A stretch of DNA of 32,838 nucleotides, taken from assembly GCA_964617875.1 (NCBI GenBank), contig CAZUAI010000061.1:1-32838 (forward strand), in the 5' to 3' direction. The DNA is from CAZMVY01 sp964617875. Lineage in GTDB: Bacteria > Planctomycetota > Phycisphaerae > UBA1845 > PWPN01. The notes under the pieces are model-generated. The model worked only from the letters and a program-made list of their open reading frames with translations, did not search any database and was not told where the DNA came from. Shown piece by piece: positions 1-7,723 of the stretch. Both the position numbers and the translations under genes were made by a program. How positions within the stretch are numbered: position 1 is the first letter of the stretch; the number at the start of each line of letters is the position of its first letter.

Positions 1-5
1 GAACC

Positions 6-371
6 CTACGATCCGCCGCGTAAGCCTGTCGAAATATGCAACGCTGGGGTAAACTCGCACGCGCCCATATCCACCGTGCCGCGGACGACGCGCGGATGCC
101 CGTTGAGATCGGTGAGGAGGCCCGACGCGGCCGCGTCGCCGGACGGGTCGGCGCTTGGCGCCTCCGGGCAGCCTCGACGGGACTTCCGCCGCCGCCCGTA
201 CACCCGACGCCCCGGCGACGACGGATGGATGAACCCGATGCGCATGCCGGCCTTCAGCGTTGTCGCGCCGCCCCGCAGGGCCAGCAACAACACGGCAAGG
301 CGTGCCTGGCTACCGCGGGCGCATTGCGGCAGTTCGTATCGGGTCACGGCAATCCTTTCGTGCATGAGCAT
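6..371 (-). pseudogene. C-terminal remnant of a beta-helix (choice-of-anchor type) surface protein
   Basis: The last ~40 residues of this 121-residue frame read TDLNGHPRVV, then GTVDMGACEF, shortly before a TAG stop at 6-8. This resembles the closing motif (DxdGxpRvv.G.vDiGAyE) of long secreted right-handed beta-helix proteins common in Planctomycetota. Upstream of about residue 60 the frame turns arginine-rich and shows no beta-helix repeats, whereas family members usually run to several hundred residues. A different minus frame reads a GSPVEAA-like stretch at about 185-205, which would fit a frameshift, but this is weak. Seen: the tail motif. Inferred: a decayed or deleted gene. It could instead be a short real protein, as the first 45 residues have a leucine-rich patch. 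No clear ribosome binding site precedes the ATG. Confidence 0.42.
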
Positions 372-522
372 GGGCGCGGTCGGTCATATTCGCAACGCTC
401 GTGCCTTGGGTCAATCGTCGTCGAGTTCGGCCGGCTTCAGGGGATCTGCCGGGCGGGTGTGGGGCTCCCGGCATCGGCTTGCCTCGTTGGCCATGTCGCG
501 CGCGAGACGGAGACGGCCAGTC
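372..522. other. Short spacer between beta-helix remnant and fucosidase
   Basis: I see no convincing gene, RNA or hairpin with a T tract here. Open frames across it on the plus strand lie antisense to the flanking genes and resemble no family I know. Confidence 0.5.
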
Positions 523-2295
523 TTACCGGCTGTTGTCTTTCTCCGGCGCGAAAAGCTGGAACTCGTTGATGCGAACGGTCCAGAGATTCTCGTTCGTCTC
601 GGTAATGCGCAGGCGTGCGTGCCGGGCGGTGACCGGCTCGAACTTGAAGTCCCTGCGGCCGCCGATCGTCGTGCCCTTGACGATCTCGCGCCACGTCCGG
701 CCGTCGTCGCTCGCCTCGATCACGAAGCCCCTGACCGACGGATCGTCCGGAGCCTCGATCAGGCACGCGCGGTCGAACGTCTCCGGCCGGCCCAGGTCCA
801 CCGTCATCCAGGGATTCTTCTCGCCCCGGCCCGACAACCAGCCCCACTCGTAGTCGTCGTCGACGGCCTGCTTGCCCTCGGCCGCCCCTTCGTAACCGTG
901 GAAGACGCTTGAAACGGCCGTCTTCTTGCCGAAGGCCAGCGAACCGGAGGACCACCGCGTCGGTTTGACCTCGTCTACCGAACGTTCGAACGTCAACTTG
1001 ATGATGGTGTCCAGCGAATCGCGGTCGGCCTCCGCCACAAGGATCTCCCGCCCTCGCGAGGTCGGTTTGAGCGTCACCTTGCCCGGTCCCGTCAGCAGTT
1101 CGGCCTTCTCTATCTTGATGCCCAGTTCCTTGAGCAGCACCGGCTCGCTCCAGCCGATGATGTGGACGTAGGCGGTCCTGCCGCGCCGGGTGCTGGAGGC
1201 GTAGGGCCCCATGTCCCAGGGCCCGGCGGTGGTGCCGTAGATGCTCTCGCCGTTTTTCTTCAGCCACGCCCCGATCTCGCGCAGGCGCTGGACCTGGTCC
1301 GGCTCGATTGCGCCGTCGGCCCGGGGGCCCACATTCAGCAGCAGATTGCCGCCGCGCCCGGCCGTCAGCACCAGCAGGCGGATGCATTCATGGAGCGGCC
1401 GCGGGCGACAGCCGGGGGTCCAGGCCCAACTGCCGGCCAGCGTGATGCAGCTTTCCCAGGGGCGCTCCACGTCGAACCTTCCCACGCGCAACTCCGGCGT
1501 GTAGAAATCGCCGGGCATTCCGCCCCGGTCGTTGATCAGGATGCCCGGCTGAAGCTTCTGCAACATCTCGTAGAGTTCGCCCAGCCGGAAATCCACGCCG
1601 CTCGGGGTGGCGTCGAACCAGAAGACCCGTTGCGGTCCGTAAAGGGTCAGCAACTCGCGGACCTGCTCGTGCATGTCCTTGACATAGAGATCGTTGCGTT
1701 CCGTCAGGTAGTTCGGGTCGCGCCAGTCGGCGGGCGAATAATAGAAATTGAACGGGATGCCGGCCTTGCGGGCGGCCTCGGCCAGCTCCTTAGAGACGTC
1801 GCGCTTGAATGGGGTGTGGGTAATCGAGTAGGTGGTGGTCCGGGTGTCCCACATGCAGAAGCCGTCGCAGTGCTTCGCCGTGAACACCATATAGCGCATG
1901 CCGGCGTCCCGGGCCAGCTTGACCCACTCGTCGGGGTTAAAGAGAACGGGGTTGAACTTTTCGTACAGCCGGTCGTATTCCGCGGCGGGCATGACACCGG
2001 GGATGTCGGCGTTGAAGCCGCGCCGCTCGCCGATGCGGGCGAAACTGATCTCGCCGCCGCTAAGCGTGGCCGGCCCCCAATGGATGAACATGCCGAACTT
2101 GGCCTGGCGCAACCAGGCGAGGTTCTTGACATGATCCGGTCCGATCCGGGCGACGATGTTGGCGTGCTCGATGGCGTCGGCCATCGACTGCTGGTTCGCA
2201 GGCGAGGCCTCGCCGGCCGCCCGGGCCGCGGCACCGCAAAGCAAGAGCAGAATCAGTGCAATTATCAGGACGGCGGTATTCGATGTGTCGTCCAT
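523..2295 (-). CDS. Secreted GH29 alpha-L-fucosidase with C-terminal discoidin-like module
   Basis: 590 residues. It should hydrolyse terminal alpha-L-fucose from glycans outside the cytoplasm, by the retaining GH29 mechanism. A hydrophobic signal segment lies at about residues 8-26. The GH29 barrel follows with FGMFIHWGP (67-75), AKHCDGFCMWD (140-150) and FWFDATPSG, where Asp228 sits at the GH29 nucleophile position; GGNLLLNVGP comes later. The last ~150 residues (NPWMTVDLGRPETFDRA, then IEASDDG, then INEFQLFAP) form an F5/8-type carbohydrate-binding module. I chose the ATG at 2293-2295 because GGAG lies 9 bases upstream and the signal peptide follows directly; the frame stays open further upstream without such support. 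It lies 159 bases downstream of the propeller gene on the same strand. Fucosidase activity is well supported by motifs; linkage preference cannot be read. Confidence 0.93.
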   Translation of the reverse strand: MDDTSNTAVLIIALILLLLCGAAARAAGEASPANQQSMADAIEHANIVARIGPDHVKNLAWLRQAKFGMFIHWGPATLSGGEISFARIGERRGFNADIPGVMPAAEYDRLYEKFNPVLFNPDEWVKLARDAGMRYMVFTAKHCDGFCMWDTRTTTYSITHTPFKRDVSKELAEAARKAGIPFNFYYSPADWRDPNYLTERNDLYVKDMHEQVRELLTLYGPQRVFWFDATPSGVDFRLGELYEMLQKLQPGILINDRGGMPGDFYTPELRVGRFDVERPWESCITLAGSWAWTPGCRPRPLHECIRLLVLTAGRGGNLLLNVGPRADGAIEPDQVQRLREIGAWLKKNGESIYGTTAGPWDMGPYASSTRRGRTAYVHIIGWSEPVLLKELGIKIEKAELLTGPGKVTLKPTSRGREILVAEADRDSLDTIIKLTFERSVDEVKPTRWSSGSLAFGKKTAVSSVFHGYEGAAEGKQAVDDDYEWGWLSGRGEKNPWMTVDLGRPETFDRACLIEAPDDPSVRGFVIEASDDGRTWREIVKGTTIGGRRDFKFEPVTARHARLRITETNENLWTVRINEFQLFAPEKDNSR

Positions 2296-2409
2296 TTTCT
2301 TACGCTCCGATGGCCCCCAGGGCACGCGGGTTTCCTCTGTCTGCTCCGAGACGTCCCATAGCGGGAACTCCGCCGGGCTGCGCCGCCGAACGGTGAGCGA
2401 CCGCCGCAC

Positions 2410-2428
2410 GGCCGCATGACGCGCGGCC
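2410..2428. repeat. Small inverted repeat in the propeller-fucosidase gap
   Basis: The 159-base gap 2296-2454 contains GGCCGC and GCGGCC separated by 7 bases, a perfect 6-bp stem. No T tract follows on either strand, so it is not a canonical intrinsic terminator. It may be an attenuating hairpin or chance in GC-rich DNA. Confidence 0.25.
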
Positions 2429-2454
2429 AGAACCGGTCGTTGCGTCGGCGGCCT

Positions 2455-4149
2455 CTATCGGCTCCAGACGGCGATCTCGGAAAGGCCGATGTTTGCGGTG
2501 CCGGCCTTCGTGCCCGTCACCGCGAAGATCATCCACCTGACCTTCTTCTCGGGGAAGCTGACCTCGAGGCCCTTCTTGCCGTCGTCCGGCAAAGCGCCCG
2601 TGGCGATTGTCGTGCCGTCGCTGAAGACGAGCATGCCCGACGTCACCTGGTCGAGTGGGTTCGGGCGGTCGAACAGCCACACGCGTCTGACGACCCGCTC
2701 GCTCTCCCATGTCAGCCGGATCATCGCCGTCTCTCGTTCGCCCGCGCTGGCCCACTCGTGCGATTCGCCGCCGGGGAACCCGTCCACAAGACCGTCTACC
2801 GCAGCAGAGGGTGCGTAGCCGGCGAAGGTGGAACTCGTGGTGACGATCGCGCTGCTCGCGATGTTGTCTTCCTGGAAGAGGGCGGAGGCCGGAACCTCAT
2901 CGCCGGGCGCCAGCAGCCGGACGTGCTGAAGGCACATGGCGTAGCGGCTGCCGGGCGGTTTGGACTGAATCTTCAGCCCGTTCCAGTCGGCTGCAAAATT
3001 GGCCGAATAGCAGAGCCAGAGGGTCCGGCCGTCACTGGAGATGAACTTGGAGGGGATGTTCAGAAAGTAGCCCTGTTCGCCGAAATGGCGAAGATAGTGC
3101 ACGAGCTTGAACGGTCCGGTGATGCTGCGGGACTCCAACAGGTAGCTGTTGAAGTAGCCGCCGGTAGTGCCGCCGTCGGTGACGCACATCAAGAAGGTCT
3201 TCAGAGGCGCGTTGTAGGTCATGGTCACGCAGCCCATGTTGTCGCGCCAGGCGGCGATGGGTTTGATCCGGTTGAAATGGCGCGTCCATGAACGCCCATC
3301 CCAGAATTCGTATTGCTTTGCGTCGTTGATGTTCTCAACAGAGGGCGTGACGCGCAGCAGGTGAATCTCATCCCCGGTAATCCAACTGTTATAGCCGAAC
3401 CGGCGATTGCGGCCGTCGCTCGCGCCGTGGGCGACCAGGTACGCTTTGCCGTCGGGCGAATGTTCCATGTTCTTTCCGAAATCCACAAAATGCGGGGCGC
3501 CGATCTTCACCGGATCGCCATGCAGTCCGCTCTCGCCGAAGAGCGGTTTGGCCGGCGTGCAGGGCGTCTGCGTCCAGGTCTTCCCGAAATCGGTCGAGGT
3601 GCGAAAACCCACAAAAGCGCCCAGCCAGGGCCAGTTGTAGTCGATGCCCTCGTGTCGGGTAATCTGGCCGCCTCCGAGGCAATACGTGCCGTAGTACCAG
3701 ACGCCGTTATGGACGAGGCTGCCGCAAGGATAGCGGCTTTGGAAGGGAGCAGGGTCGGACTTGTACACGCGCTGGTCCACCACCTGCAATCGAAGGGGGT
3801 CATCTCCGACGATCTTGGCGGAACCCGTCGTGGCGTCCGGACCGGCGGAATTGCTGGTCAGCCCGTTGACAACGCCGTCCGTCCAGGGCGAGTAAAGATA
3901 ACCGTCCGACGCCCAGGAGGGATACCACGTGTCCGCGCCGGTGTACTCGGCGTGCCTGCCGGTGAAGGCAATGCCGGTGATCCGGTCGGACTTCGGGAAG
4001 GGGCAGTCGGCCGGCGGCGTGGACGGCCACACGCGGTAGGGGGGGCTCGGGGGCGTCTCGATCGTTCGCTGCTCGACCTCCGCGGCGCTGACTGGGCGGA
4101 ATCCGGCCACGCACAACATGGCGGTCGCGACCGTTCTGGATGTGGTCAT
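2455..4149 (-). CDS. Secreted beta-propeller (GH43/DUF4185-like) protein with C-terminal discoidin-like domain
   Basis: 564 residues. A cleavable signal peptide is likely (ATAMLCVAGF, with SAA near residue 23). Residues ~30-420 look like a five-bladed propeller of the glycosidase/sialidase class: repeated aromatic beta-strand phrases such as GVWYYGTYCLGGG, TSTDFGKTWTQTPC, HSPDGKAYLVAHG, DNMGCVTMTYNAP and GRTLWLCYSANF. Residues ~425-564 (DNIASSAIVTTSSTFAGY to LSEIAVWSR) resemble an F5/8-like module (DUF7402 type). I cannot assign catalytic acids with confidence, so activity is unknown; GH43-, GH117- or DUF4185-like are all possible. The start is supported by GGAG 9 bases before the ATG. The gene is divergent from the Tat-exported isomerase homologue and shares the 4150-4295 regulatory region with it, suggesting a role on the same polysaccharide. 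Confidence 0.8.
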   Translation of the reverse strand: MTTSRTVATAMLCVAGFRPVSAAEVEQRTIETPPSPPYRVWPSTPPADCPFPKSDRITGIAFTGRHAEYTGADTWYPSWASDGYLYSPWTDGVVNGLTSNSAGPDATTGSAKIVGDDPLRLQVVDQRVYKSDPAPFQSRYPCGSLVHNGVWYYGTYCLGGGQITRHEGIDYNWPWLGAFVGFRTSTDFGKTWTQTPCTPAKPLFGESGLHGDPVKIGAPHFVDFGKNMEHSPDGKAYLVAHGASDGRNRRFGYNSWITGDEIHLLRVTPSVENINDAKQYEFWDGRSWTRHFNRIKPIAAWRDNMGCVTMTYNAPLKTFLMCVTDGGTTGGYFNSYLLESRSITGPFKLVHYLRHFGEQGYFLNIPSKFISSDGRTLWLCYSANFAADWNGLKIQSKPPGSRYAMCLQHVRLLAPGDEVPASALFQEDNIASSAIVTTSSTFAGYAPSAAVDGLVDGFPGGESHEWASAGERETAMIRLTWESERVVRRVWLFDRPNPLDQVTSGMLVFSDGTTIATGALPDDGKKGLEVSFPEKKVRWMIFAVTGTKAGTANIGLSEIAVWSR

Positions 4150-4168
4150 GGTTTCGTTCTCCAGTGGT

Positions 4169-4196
4169 TTGACATGTCAATCGGTCATTATATGCT
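4169..4196 (+). promoter_or_regulatory. Plus-strand promoter with embedded palindromic operator, copy 1
   Basis: TTGACA (4169-4174), a 16-base spacer and TATGCT (4191-4196) form a good sigma-70-like promoter facing the 4296 gene. The -35 box is the left half of a perfect 12-base palindrome, TTGACATGTCAA (4169-4180). Compared with 31721-31694 on the other strand, 24 of 28 positions agree, spanning palindrome, spacer (CGG, CATTATAT) and -10. The palindrome resembles in length and layout the operators of GntR/HutC-family repressors such as TreR. Binding by the GntR protein encoded at 20040-20807 is inference. Confidence 0.72.
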
Positions 4197-4215
4197 GTGG
4201 CCGTCGGTGGTGCAA
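4187..4215 (-). promoter_or_regulatory. Candidate minus-strand promoter for the propeller gene
   Basis: On the minus strand a perfect TATAAT lies at 4192-4187, with TTGCAC (weak, three of six matches) 17 bases upstream at 4215-4210. The predicted start of transcription falls near 4180, at the edge of the 4169-4180 palindrome, so a repressor bound there would block both divergent promoters. The -35 is poor, so confidence is moderate. Confidence 0.45.
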
Positions 4216-4295
4216 CGGCCGGCCCGTCGGCCTGGGGCCGCCTTGCGGACTCCCCCAAGCCCCGATGGAATAAGGGCAGGCCGACGGAGCGAATC

Positions 4296-5873
4296 ATGAC
4301 TCAGCGAATCGAGGCGGCGACGTCGGGTTGTGGCGGTTGCGGGCTGAATCGCCGCAGCTTCCTCAGGCGGTGCTTGGTGTGCGCGGCGGGCGGGGCAGGA
4401 TTGCTGACCAGCCCGGTCACCCGCGCTGACACGACCGGGCCGGGGCGGCCCAAGGTTCGCCTGGTCTTTTCGGAGGTGCCGATGCCGCAGCCGACGTGGC
4501 CGTACACGGGCTTCGACTTCGAACCTCGCAAACGGGAAGTCGTCGCGATGCTCCGCCAGGGCTGCCCGAACGTGGAGTTCCTGCCGGTGACGATCAAGAC
4601 GCCGGAGGAGGCGAGTAAGGTGGCGGCCGACAATAAGGACATCGACGGCTACCTGCTCTACTTCATGTCGCTCTGGAACACGGGCCTGATGCCCATTCCA
4701 TCGACCGGGCGGCCCACGCTGATGGTGGATTATCTGTTGGGGGGCTCGGGTGAGTTTCTCATGACCTATGCCGCGGCGCGACGCCGGGCGCTTCCTGTCT
4801 CCTGCGTCTCGTCCTCCCGGGATTCGGATATTGTGGAAGCGGCCCGATGTTTCGAGATCCTCAAGAAGCCGGGGGGATCGCCCGCCGCGTTCGTGGCAGC
4901 CTGTGACGCGGCGCGGAAACGAAATACCAGGCCGCCGGGCGACATGGCCTGCAAGCCGGATCCGATCAAGGCAACCGACCTATCCGAGTGCCTCAAACGC
5001 CTCAAACAGTCCACGATGCTGATCCTGAGCAACGATCAGCCCGCCATATTCGAGAACATCGAGCGGTCCTATGGAATTCGCACGGTCTCGAAGCCCGTGG
5101 AGGAATTGCTTCCACTTTACGAGAAGGTGGATCGGGACGAGGCCCGGCAGGTCGCGAATCGCTGGATCGAGGAGGCCGAGAAGGTCGTCGAACCGACGCG
5201 TGAGACGATCGAAAAGGCCGCCCGGATCTACCTGGCCATGCGCGCCCTGATGACGCAGCACCATGCGGACGCCATCGGCGTCAACTGCATCTACGCCAAC
5301 TGGGGCGCCCACATTCCCGCCTATGTCTGCCTCGGATTCCATCAACTGAACAACGAGGGGCTGGTCGCCGTGTGCGAGGCCGACCTGCTCTGCGCGCCGA
5401 CGATGCTCATGATGCGCTACCTGATCGACCGGCCGGGGTTCGTCTCCGATCCGGTGATCGACACGGCCACGAACCGGATCATCTACGCCCACTGCGTCGC
5501 CCCGAGCAGGGTCTTCGGCCCCCAGGGGCCGGCGAATCCCTACCGCATCCGGACGAACGCCGAACCGCGAGCGGGTTCGACCGCCCAGTCGATCATGCCC
5601 ATCGGCTACATGACCACGACCGTCGAGTTCAACACCTGCCGCAAAGACTTCGCGAAGGAGGTGCTTCTGCACCAGGGCAAGACGGTTGCGAACGACGAGA
5701 CCGACCGGGCCTGCCGCAACAAACTGGCGGTGGAGGTCAAGGGCGATATCGAGAAACTCTTGTACGAGTGGGACGAGTGGAGCTGGCACCGGGTCACCTT
5801 CTACGGCGACCTCAAGGAACCGGTGAAGGAACTGGCCCGGGCGTTGAAGATGAAGGTGGTGGAGGAGGCGTAG
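4296..5873 (+). CDS. Tat-exported L-fucose/L-arabinose-isomerase-fold protein
   Basis: 525 residues. The N-terminus has a twin-arginine signal, NRRSFLRRC at residues 18-26, then a hydrophobic stretch (LVCAAGGAGLL), so folded export with a bound metal is predicted. The rest resembles the FucI/AraA superfamily: DAIGVNC (325-331), LNNEGLVAVCEADLL (351-365), DPVID (385-389), IYAHC (396-400), and WHRVTFYGD near the end. Glu361 and Asp385 are 24 residues apart, the spacing of E. coli FucI metal ligands Glu337 and Asp361; His498 is the likely third ligand. All three ligands seem kept, so an aldose-ketose isomerase is possible, but an extracytoplasmic isomerase is unexpected and a sugar-binding or other metalloenzyme role cannot be excluded. 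The start is backed by GGAG 6 bases before the ATG. The fucosidase at 5925 follows after 51 bases. Confidence 0.78.
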   Translation: MTQRIEAATSGCGGCGLNRRSFLRRCLVCAAGGAGLLTSPVTRADTTGPGRPKVRLVFSEVPMPQPTWPYTGFDFEPRKREVVAMLRQGCPNVEFLPVTIKTPEEASKVAADNKDIDGYLLYFMSLWNTGLMPIPSTGRPTLMVDYLLGGSGEFLMTYAAARRRALPVSCVSSSRDSDIVEAARCFEILKKPGGSPAAFVAACDAARKRNTRPPGDMACKPDPIKATDLSECLKRLKQSTMLILSNDQPAIFENIERSYGIRTVSKPVEELLPLYEKVDRDEARQVANRWIEEAEKVVEPTRETIEKAARIYLAMRALMTQHHADAIGVNCIYANWGAHIPAYVCLGFHQLNNEGLVAVCEADLLCAPTMLMMRYLIDRPGFVSDPVIDTATNRIIYAHCVAPSRVFGPQGPANPYRIRTNAEPRAGSTAQSIMPIGYMTTTVEFNTCRKDFAKEVLLHQGKTVANDETDRACRNKLAVEVKGDIEKLLYEWDEWSWHRVTFYGDLKEPVKELARALKMKVVEEA

Positions 5874-5924
5874 GACAACGGCTTCCGCGGCAGACGGATA
5901 CTGTGCGAACCTGGAGATTCATCG

Positions 5925-7631
5925 ATGCAAGACCGTACAACCGGCTTACTGGCCTGCCTCACCATCGTTCTCTGTGCGACCGCCGCAGTAAGCGATCCAA
6001 CGGCGACGTCGGCGACTGCGCCGGCGGATGACGGCCTGTCCGCCGCCGAGAAGGACCTCCAGTGGTTTCGCGATGCGAAGTTCGGGCTGTTCATACACTG
6101 GGGTCCCGTCAGCCTGACCGCGAGCGAGATCGGGTTCTCCCGCGCGGGCGAGCACCGCGGCAGCCCCGGCGAGCCCGGCCCCATCCCCGCCGCCGAATAC
6201 GACAACCTCTATAAGCGATTCAACCCGGTCAGGTTCGACGCGAAGCAGTGGGTCGCCATCGCCAAGAACGCGGGAATGAAGTACGTCGTGTTCGTGGCCA
6301 AGCACCTCGACGGCTTCTGCATGTTCGACAGCCGGCACACCGACTACAAGATCACGAACTCGCCGTTCGGCCGGGACGTGGCCGCCGAGCTCGCAAAGGC
6401 ATGCCATGAAGCAGGCCTGCGGCTGGGGTTCTATTACCAGCCGTCCGACTGGTACAACCCCGACCGTTTCACGGTCCATCACGCCCGGTACGTCGAATAC
6501 ATGCACAACCAGTTGCGCGAGCTGTGCACGAACTACGGCCCGGTGAGCATCATCTGGTTCGACGCGTATGATTCGGAGGCCGACGTGAACCGGTACGACG
6601 CCCCCGGCCTGTTCAGGATGATCCGCCGGTTGCAGCCGGGGGTGTTGATCAACAACCGGCTCTACCTGCCGGGCGACTTCGACACGCCGGAGCAGGTGGT
6701 CGGCAAGTTCCAGACCGACCGGCCCTGGGAAACGTGCATGACCATCGGGAGCATCTGGGCATGGGGCGGGCCCACGGACCATGTGAAGCCGTACGAAAGC
6801 CTGCTCCGCGCGCTCATCCGGTGTGCTGTGAACGGCGGGAATCTCCTGCTGAACGTCGGCCCGATGCCCACGGGCGAGATCGATCCCCGCAACGTGGAGC
6901 GTCTGAAACAAATGGGCGAATGGACGGGCCGTTTCGGGGACAGCATCTACGGCACTCGGGGCGGCCCTTACATCCTGCGATGGTGGGGCGGGAGCACGTA
7001 CAAAGGCAACAAGGTGTATCTCCACCTCTTTCGATGGGACGAGGATGTGCTGACCCTGCCACCGCTCCCGCGCAAGGTCGTCCGCAGCTCGGCCATGACA
7101 GGCGGTAAACCGACCGTAACGCAGGATGCGGACGCCATCCGCATCCGTCTCGACCCGGCCGACCGCCACGCGCTGGATACCATTATCGTGCTGGAATTGG
7201 AAGGCCCGCTGCCCGCGATGCCGCCCATTCGCGTGGGCCACGAGCAAACGTCGCTGACGCGGGGCAGGCAGGCGACGGGCTCCAACGTCTACATGCAGAT
7301 GAAGGAGGTGGGGCCGGCCATGGCGGTTGACGGGGACAACAGCTCGCGCTGGGCCACGGACGCCGATGTTACGTCCGCCTGGCTGGAGGTGGATCTCGAC
7401 CAGCCGGCCACTTTCGGCCGGGCACTGATCCAGGAGGCCTACGATCGCGTACAGGAATTCGAACTCCAGTACAGGGACGGTGACGAGTGGCTTACATGGG
7501 CCCGCGGCACGACAATCGGGGCGGAGTTCGTCATCCGTTTCCCGCCCGTCACCGCGCGTTCTGTCCGATTGAACGTCGTCAAGTCGATCGGCGGACCGAC
7601 GATCTGCGAGTTCCATTTGTACCCGCATTGA
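5925..7631 (+). CDS. Secreted GH29 alpha-L-fucosidase with C-terminal discoidin-like module
   Basis: 568 residues, a paralogue of the 523-2295 fucosidase but clearly diverged. The signal peptide is about residues 1-22 (LLACLTIVLCATAAVS). The GH29 barrel shows KFGLFIHWGP (52-61), AKHLDGFCMFD (125-135), FYYQPSDWYNPD, and IIWFDAYDS with Asp213 at the nucleophile position; GGNLLLNVGP and DSIYGTRGGPY follow. From about residue 430 an F5/8-like module is seen (AMAVDGDNSSRWATD, AWLEVDLDQPATFGRALIQE, ICEFHLYPH). GGAG lies 8 bases before the ATG. It is the last gene of the plus-strand block and converges on the GH106-type gene. It probably works with the other fucosidase on different linkages or chain positions of one substrate (inference). 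Confidence 0.93.
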   Translation: MQDRTTGLLACLTIVLCATAAVSDPTATSATAPADDGLSAAEKDLQWFRDAKFGLFIHWGPVSLTASEIGFSRAGEHRGSPGEPGPIPAAEYDNLYKRFNPVRFDAKQWVAIAKNAGMKYVVFVAKHLDGFCMFDSRHTDYKITNSPFGRDVAAELAKACHEAGLRLGFYYQPSDWYNPDRFTVHHARYVEYMHNQLRELCTNYGPVSIIWFDAYDSEADVNRYDAPGLFRMIRRLQPGVLINNRLYLPGDFDTPEQVVGKFQTDRPWETCMTIGSIWAWGGPTDHVKPYESLLRALIRCAVNGGNLLLNVGPMPTGEIDPRNVERLKQMGEWTGRFGDSIYGTRGGPYILRWWGGSTYKGNKVYLHLFRWDEDVLTLPPLPRKVVRSSAMTGGKPTVTQDADAIRIRLDPADRHALDTIIVLELEGPLPAMPPIRVGHEQTSLTRGRQATGSNVYMQMKEVGPAMAVDGDNSSRWATDADVTSAWLEVDLDQPATFGRALIQEAYDRVQEFELQYRDGDEWLTWARGTTIGAEFVIRFPPVTARSVRLNVVKSIGGPTICEFHLYPH

Positions 7632-7723
7632 TAACCAAGTCATGGTTGTTGTCTCCTCATCGGCGTCAGGCCCGCGCCGTCGTCCGCGTCGAGAGTAACG
7701 TTCTCGCCGGGTTCGACGACGGT
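7632..7723. other. Convergent intergenic region with weak hairpin
   Basis: The plus-strand and minus-strand blocks end here tail to tail. The only hairpin I see is AACCA, five bases, TGGTT (7633-7647), a 5-bp stem followed by GTTGTC. This is weak as a terminator, though it is correctly placed for the plus-strand block. Confidence 0.3.

Noticed and set aside
2124..2133. TTGACATGAT stretch resembling the operator half-site
   Set aside because: It lies inside the fucosidase coding sequence, is not palindromic and lacks the CGG and CATTATAT parts of the element.
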